Positions 63,731 to 64,000 of a stretch of 64,000 bases of DNA are shown here, in pieces. Below the pieces are notes generated by a model that did not search any database, was not told the origin of the DNA, and saw only the letters and a program-made list of their open reading frames with translations. The DNA is from Sphingobium faniae. GTDB taxonomy: Bacteria; Pseudomonadota; Alphaproteobacteria; Sphingomonadales; Sphingomonadaceae. Each line of letters opens with the position of its first letter. The first letter of the stretch is position 1. The position numbers and the translations under genes were made by a program. Location of the stretch: NCBI GenBank assembly GCA_900100475.1, contig FMTU01000002.1, forward strand, positions 62,001 to 126,000, written 5' to 3'.

Positions 63731-64000
63731 GTGGCGGGTGCGATCCTGTCCTGGCGGCTGCGCACCCGCTTCGCCATCCGATCGAAGAACAGATAGACGA
63801 CCGGCGTCGTGAACAGGGTCAATATCTGGCTGACCACCAGCCCCCCGACCATGACGAGGCCGAGCGGCTGACGCAGTTCCGCCCCGGACCCTTGCGCGAA
63901 CAGCAGCGGCAGCGCGCCGAACAGCGCCGCCAGCGTGGTCATCAGGATCGGACGGAAGCGCAGCAGCGCCGCGCGGTGGATGGCGTCACGCGGCGAGAGG
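63727..64000 (-). CDS. RND efflux pump inner-membrane protein, C-terminal end only
   Basis: The frame is open to the window edge on the minus strand. It reads [35 protein letters not shown], then [37 protein letters not shown]. This is the typical last two helices of a MdtB/AcrB-type pump; about 90 residues of some 1030 are visible. It ends in a 4-nt overlap with the following broken pump, as in mdtB-mdtC pairs of two different RND subunits. The ATG at 63942 is internal. Confidence 0.88.
   Translation of the reverse strand, partial: LSPRDAIHRAALLRFRPILMTTLAALFGALPLLFAQGSGAELRQPLGLVMVGGLVVSQILTLFTTPVVYLFFDRMAKRVRSRQDRIAPAT

Noticed and set aside
1..64000. CRISPR array, tRNA/rRNA gene, prophage or IS element
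   Set aside because: Looked for by eye in all gene gaps; no direct-repeat/spacer array, no cloverleaf-like sequence and no transposase or integrase were seen. A covariance-model and repeat search would be decisive for tRNAs and arrays.

Overview
The window is a GC-rich chromosomal segment that reads as an alphaproteobacterium of the family Sphingomonadaceae (Sphingobium/Sphingomonas-like). This rests on the gene content, on CTTCGACA..CGAACGG intergenic repeats, on GGAAC-N16-CGTT (EcfG-type) promoter matches and on overall protein character. It is inference, not a database match. The segment is densely packed housekeeping and metabolic DNA. I see no rRNA, tRNA, CRISPR array, insertion sequence or prophage.

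Layout, left to right. (1) 1-4.9 kb: 3' part of methylmalonyl-CoA mutase, biotin synthase bioB and propionyl-CoA carboxylase alpha subunit, a propionate/odd-chain degradation block with the maker of its biotin cofactor between the two enzymes. (2) 5-11 kb: csaA, alanine racemase, then a polyhydroxyalkanoate locus (phaA and a short phaC-like synthase on the minus strand, phaR on the plus strand), then an archaeal/eukaryal-type prolyl-tRNA synthetase. (3) 11-14.1 kb: cobS-cobC-cbiB (late cobalamin assembly) on the minus strand behind a cobalamin riboswitch. (4) 14.3-21.6 kb: an orphan acetolactate-synthase-like TPP enzyme, a membrane GGDEF-EAL protein, PQQ glucose dehydrogenase and a MAPEG protein. 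(5) 21.7-25.6 kb: a tightly overlapping sulfate-assimilation operon (cobA/cysG, DUF2849, cysI, DUF934, cysH of the APS-reducing type). (6) 25.7-32.5 kb: astD, mtgA, galE and the beta-oxidation pair fadA-fadB with a palindromic operator upstream.

(7) 32.7-40.3 kb: an MFS exporter with a C-terminal extra domain, a MobA-like nucleotidyltransferase, folE with an overlapping FolM-like reductase, enoyl-CoA hydratase, a PmtA-like methyltransferase, a two-gene ABC exporter and a small WYL-like protein. (8) 40.4-43.9 kb: MATE exporter, then DUF808/YedI and three small proteins whose upstream regions match the alphaproteobacterial general-stress promoter. (9) 44-47.4 kb: rpsF-rpsR-rplI, a GntP permease and a small secreted protein. 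(10) 47.5-52.5 kb: a MacAB-TolC type exporter operon. (11) 52.7-58.7 kb: fabD-fabG, a PAP2/AUR1-like membrane phosphatase on the other strand, then acpP-fabF-mltG and a 2H phosphoesterase. (12) 58.7-64 kb: a cluster of REP-like hairpins, a ferredoxin reductase, metY and an RND exporter pair whose second gene is broken by a large internal deletion with a frameshift.

The most noteworthy items are the deleted RND gene, the stress-promoter cluster at 42.8-43.9 kb, the phaC/phaR head-to-head start-codon overlap, the hairpin repeat families and the MFS-C-terminal domain fusion. I did not find convincing evidence of a wholly undescribed system.
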